Shown here piece after piece: positions 62,152 to 64,000 of a DNA stretch of 64,000 nt. The stretch is from positions 62,001 through 126,000 of the forward strand of contig DHKI01000007.1 in the NCBI GenBank assembly GCA_002404755.1, in the 5' to 3' direction. The notes beneath the pieces were generated by a model. The model was not told the origin of the DNA and made no database searches. It saw nothing but the letters and a program-made list of their open reading frames with translations. The DNA is from Clostridiales bacterium UBA4698. Its GTDB lineage: Bacteria; Bacillota; Clostridia; TANB77; UBA1234. Position 1 is the stretch's first letter, and each line of letters opens with the position of its first letter. A program made the translations under genes and the position numbers.

Positions 62152-64000
62152 ATGGTTGATTTAGAAGTATTTGACCGTATAAAAATAGGCTTAGCATCTC
62201 CAGAAAAGATTAGAGAATGGTCAAAAGGTGAAGTTAAGAAACCAGAGACAATAAATTATAGAACGTTAAAACCAGAACGTGATGGATTATTTTGCGAAAA
62301 GATATTTGGACCTACAAAAGACTGGGAATGTCATTGTGGAAAATATAAAAGAGCTAGATATAAAGGTATCATTTGTGATAGATGCGGTGTTGAAGTTACT
62401 AAAGCAAAAGTAAGACGTGAAAGAATGGGTCACATTGAACTTGCTGCTCCAGTTTCACATATTTGGTATTTCAAAGGCATTCCAAGTAGACTTGGTCTTA
62501 TGCTAGACATTACACCTAGAGCATTGGAAAAAGTATTATACTTTGCTGCATATGTTGTAACAGATCCAGGAAATACATCACTTATAAGAGGACAAGTTAT
62601 ATCAGAGAAAGAATATAGAGAATTTATCGACAAATATGGCGAGGGTTCTTTCAAAGCTGGTATGGGTGCTGAAACAATCCAAGCAATGCTAAAAGAAATA
62701 GATGTTGAAAAATTAGCTGCAGATTTAAGAAAAGATTTGGACAAAGCAAATGGACAAAAGAAAGCTAAGATAATTAAAAGACTTGAAACAGTTGATAGCT
62801 TTAGACTTTCAGGAAATAAACCTGAATGGATGATTCTTGAAGCATTGCCAGTTATACCTCCAGATTTGAGACCTATGGTTCAATTAGATGGTGGAAGATT
62901 TGCAACATCAGATTTGAATGACTTATATAGAAGAATTATAAACAGAAACAATAGATTAAAGAGACTTCTTGAACTTGGAGCACCTGAAATAATCGTTAGA
63001 AACGAAAAGAGAATGCTTCAAGAAGCTGTAGATAGCTTAATAGATAATGGTAGAAGAGGAAGACCTGTTACAGGACCTGGAAACAGAGCTTTGAAATCTT
63101 TATCAGATATGTTAAAAGGTAAACAAGGTAGATTCAGACAAAACCTATTAGGTAAAAGAGTTGACTACTCTGGACGTAGCGTTATCGTTGTAGGACCAGA
63201 ACTTAAGATATATCAATGTGGACTTCCAAAAGAGATGGCTGTTGAATTATTCAAACCATTCGTAATGAAAGAATTAGTTTCTAGAGGAATCGCACATAAC
63301 ATAAAAAATGCTAAGAGAATGGTAGAAAGATTAAAACCAGAAGTATGGGATGTATTAGAGTACGTAATTAAAGATCACCCAGTTATGCTAAACCGTGCTC
63401 CAACACTTCACAGACTTGGTATTCAAGCATTCGAACCAGTTTTAATAGAAGGTAGAGCTATTAAACTACATCCACTTGTTTGTACAGCATTCAACGCTGA
63501 CTTCGATGGAGACCAAATGGCTATCCACTTACCATTAACCCCAGAGGCACAAGCTGAAGCGAGATACTTAATGTTATCTGCTAACAACTTATTGAAACCT
63601 CAAGATGGTAAACCAGTTACAGTACCAACACAAGATATGATTCTTGGTTCATACTATTTAACAATAGATGAGGCTGGTGTAAAAGGTGAAGGCATGATAT
63701 TCAAAGACGAAGATGAAGCTATGATGGCATATCAAAATGGCGACATTTCAATTCATGCTAAAATAAAGATTAGATATGAAAAAGAATTAGATGGTAAGAT
63801 GTATAAGAAACTTGTTGAAACAACAATAGGTAAAGTAATATTTAACAACATCGTACCACAAGACTTAGGATTTGTAGATAGAACAAATCCAGAAACAATG
63901 TTTGATCCAGAAATAGACTTTACAATAACAAAGAAAACAATCGGTAAGATTATTTCTAAATGTATTAAAGTTCATGGATTACCAGCAACAGCTGAATTAC
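62152..64000 (+). CDS. rpoC: RNA polymerase beta' subunit (partial, 3' end beyond window)
   Basis: The first 616 codons of beta'. The N-terminus is [19 protein letters not shown]. The N-terminal zinc ribbon is [20 protein letters not shown] near residue 63. The [20 protein letters not shown] segment and the [21 protein letters not shown] switch region follow. The catalytic NADFDGDQM motif that holds the active-site Mg2+ lies near residue 450. ATG 62152 follows AGGAAGGGG, 95 bp after rpoB. Reading is open to the window edge. Confidence 0.98.
   Translation, partial: MVDLEVFDRIKIGLASPEKIREWSKGEVKKPETINYRTLKPERDGLFCEKIFGPTKDWECHCGKYKRARYKGIICDRCGVEVTKAKVRRERMGHIELAAPVSHIWYFKGIPSRLGLMLDITPRALEKVLYFAAYVVTDPGNTSLIRGQVISEKEYREFIDKYGEGSFKAGMGAETIQAMLKEIDVEKLAADLRKDLDKANGQKKAKIIKRLETVDSFRLSGNKPEWMILEALPVIPPDLRPMVQLDGGRFATSDLNDLYRRIINRNNRLKRLLELGAPEIIVRNEKRMLQEAVDSLIDNGRRGRPVTGPGNRALKSLSDMLKGKQGRFRQNLLGKRVDYSGRSVIVVGPELKIYQCGLPKEMAVELFKPFVMKELVSRGIAHNIKNAKRMVERLKPEVWDVLEYVIKDHPVMLNRAPTLHRLGIQAFEPVLIEGRAIKLHPLVCTAFNADFDGDQMAIHLPLTPEAQAEARYLMLSANNLLKPQDGKPVTVPTQDMILGSYYLTIDEAGVKGEGMIFKDEDEAMMAYQNGDISIHAKIKIRYEKELDGKMYKKLVETTIGKVIFNNIVPQDLGFVDRTNPETMFDPEIDFTITKKTIGKIISKCIKVHGLPATAEL

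Noticed and set aside
1..64000. CRISPR arrays, insertion sequences, tRNA or rRNA genes
   Set aside because: No regularly spaced repeats, transposase motifs or cloverleaf-like sequences were seen on either strand.

Overview
The window looks like a chromosomal segment of an anaerobic, spore-forming, low-G+C member of the Bacillota (class Clostridia). The evidence is: AGA-dominated arginine codons and an A/T-rich third position; strong Shine-Dalgarno sites; an electron-bifurcating [FeFe]-hydrogenase; rubrerythrin; the recN-spoIVB pair and a Spo0E-like peptide; a T-box in front of ileS; a 6S RNA; and rpoB-rpoC at the right end. I do not assign it below class. I saw no tRNA genes, rRNA genes, CRISPR arrays or insertion sequences.

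Layout. 1-4.1 kb: end of an unknown gene, uvrB behind a cluster of GGGAACGAAT repeats, a CaCA-type cation antiporter with a frame break, and a cytidylate-kinase-like gene. 4.2-10 kb: a three-gene bifurcating hydrogenase operon (hydC-hydB-hydA order), a GltD-like flavoprotein, and maf (frame break). 10.5-15.2 kb: a DUF402 protein, smpB, and a five-gene nucleotide cassette (MazG-like, APH-like kinase, ThyA-like hydroxymethylase, dNMP kinase, UDG-like). 15.5-20.3 kb: a minimal SufC/SufB-type pair, a cation diffusion facilitator, a P-loop kinase, and a cysteine desulfurase (frame break). 20.5-30.4 kb: a type IV pilus operon (SLH-like secreted protein, PilM-PilN fusion, PilO, prepilin peptidase, minor pilins, PilB and PilC, both with frame breaks), then the major pilin behind a long structured leader. 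30.5-32 kb: an MqsR-like toxin with a zinc-finger/HTH/Panacea antitoxin. 32-44.6 kb: two M16 peptidases, lgt, a Spo0E-like peptide, two foreign-looking genes, recN, spoIVB, two unknown genes and metK. 44.7-56.4 kb: ileS with T-box, 6S RNA, a DUF4015 hydrolase, rubrerythrin, a second CaCA antiporter, an ABC transporter with a GntR regulator, a foreign-looking AbrB-like gene, and engB. 56.4-64 kb: a foreign-looking degenerate FtsH-like gene, rpoB and partial rpoC.

The most striking signal is recoding-like. Five otherwise conserved genes (CaCA antiporter, maf, cysteine desulfurase, pilB, pilC) are each split by a +1 frame break. Every break sits exactly at an in-frame CGG. Skipping the C and reading the next GGN as glycine restores the family sequence, including the invariant GEIRD motif of PilB and the AVG motif of the desulfurase. 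Reading all other native genes by eye, I found no other in-frame CGG. Four genes with visibly different codon use (36839, 37643, 55340 and the gene ending at 56481) do contain in-frame CGG that reads through. This suggests CGG is not a normal sense codon in this genome and works as a +1 frameshift site before glycine.

A second notable system is the cassette at 11.8-15.2 kb. Its ThyA-like enzyme carries Asp where thymidylate synthase has the dUMP-selecting Asn, as in dCMP/CMP hydroxymethylases. Together with a MazG-like pyrophosphohydrolase and a dNMP kinase it mirrors the phage T4 route to hydroxymethyl-dCTP.
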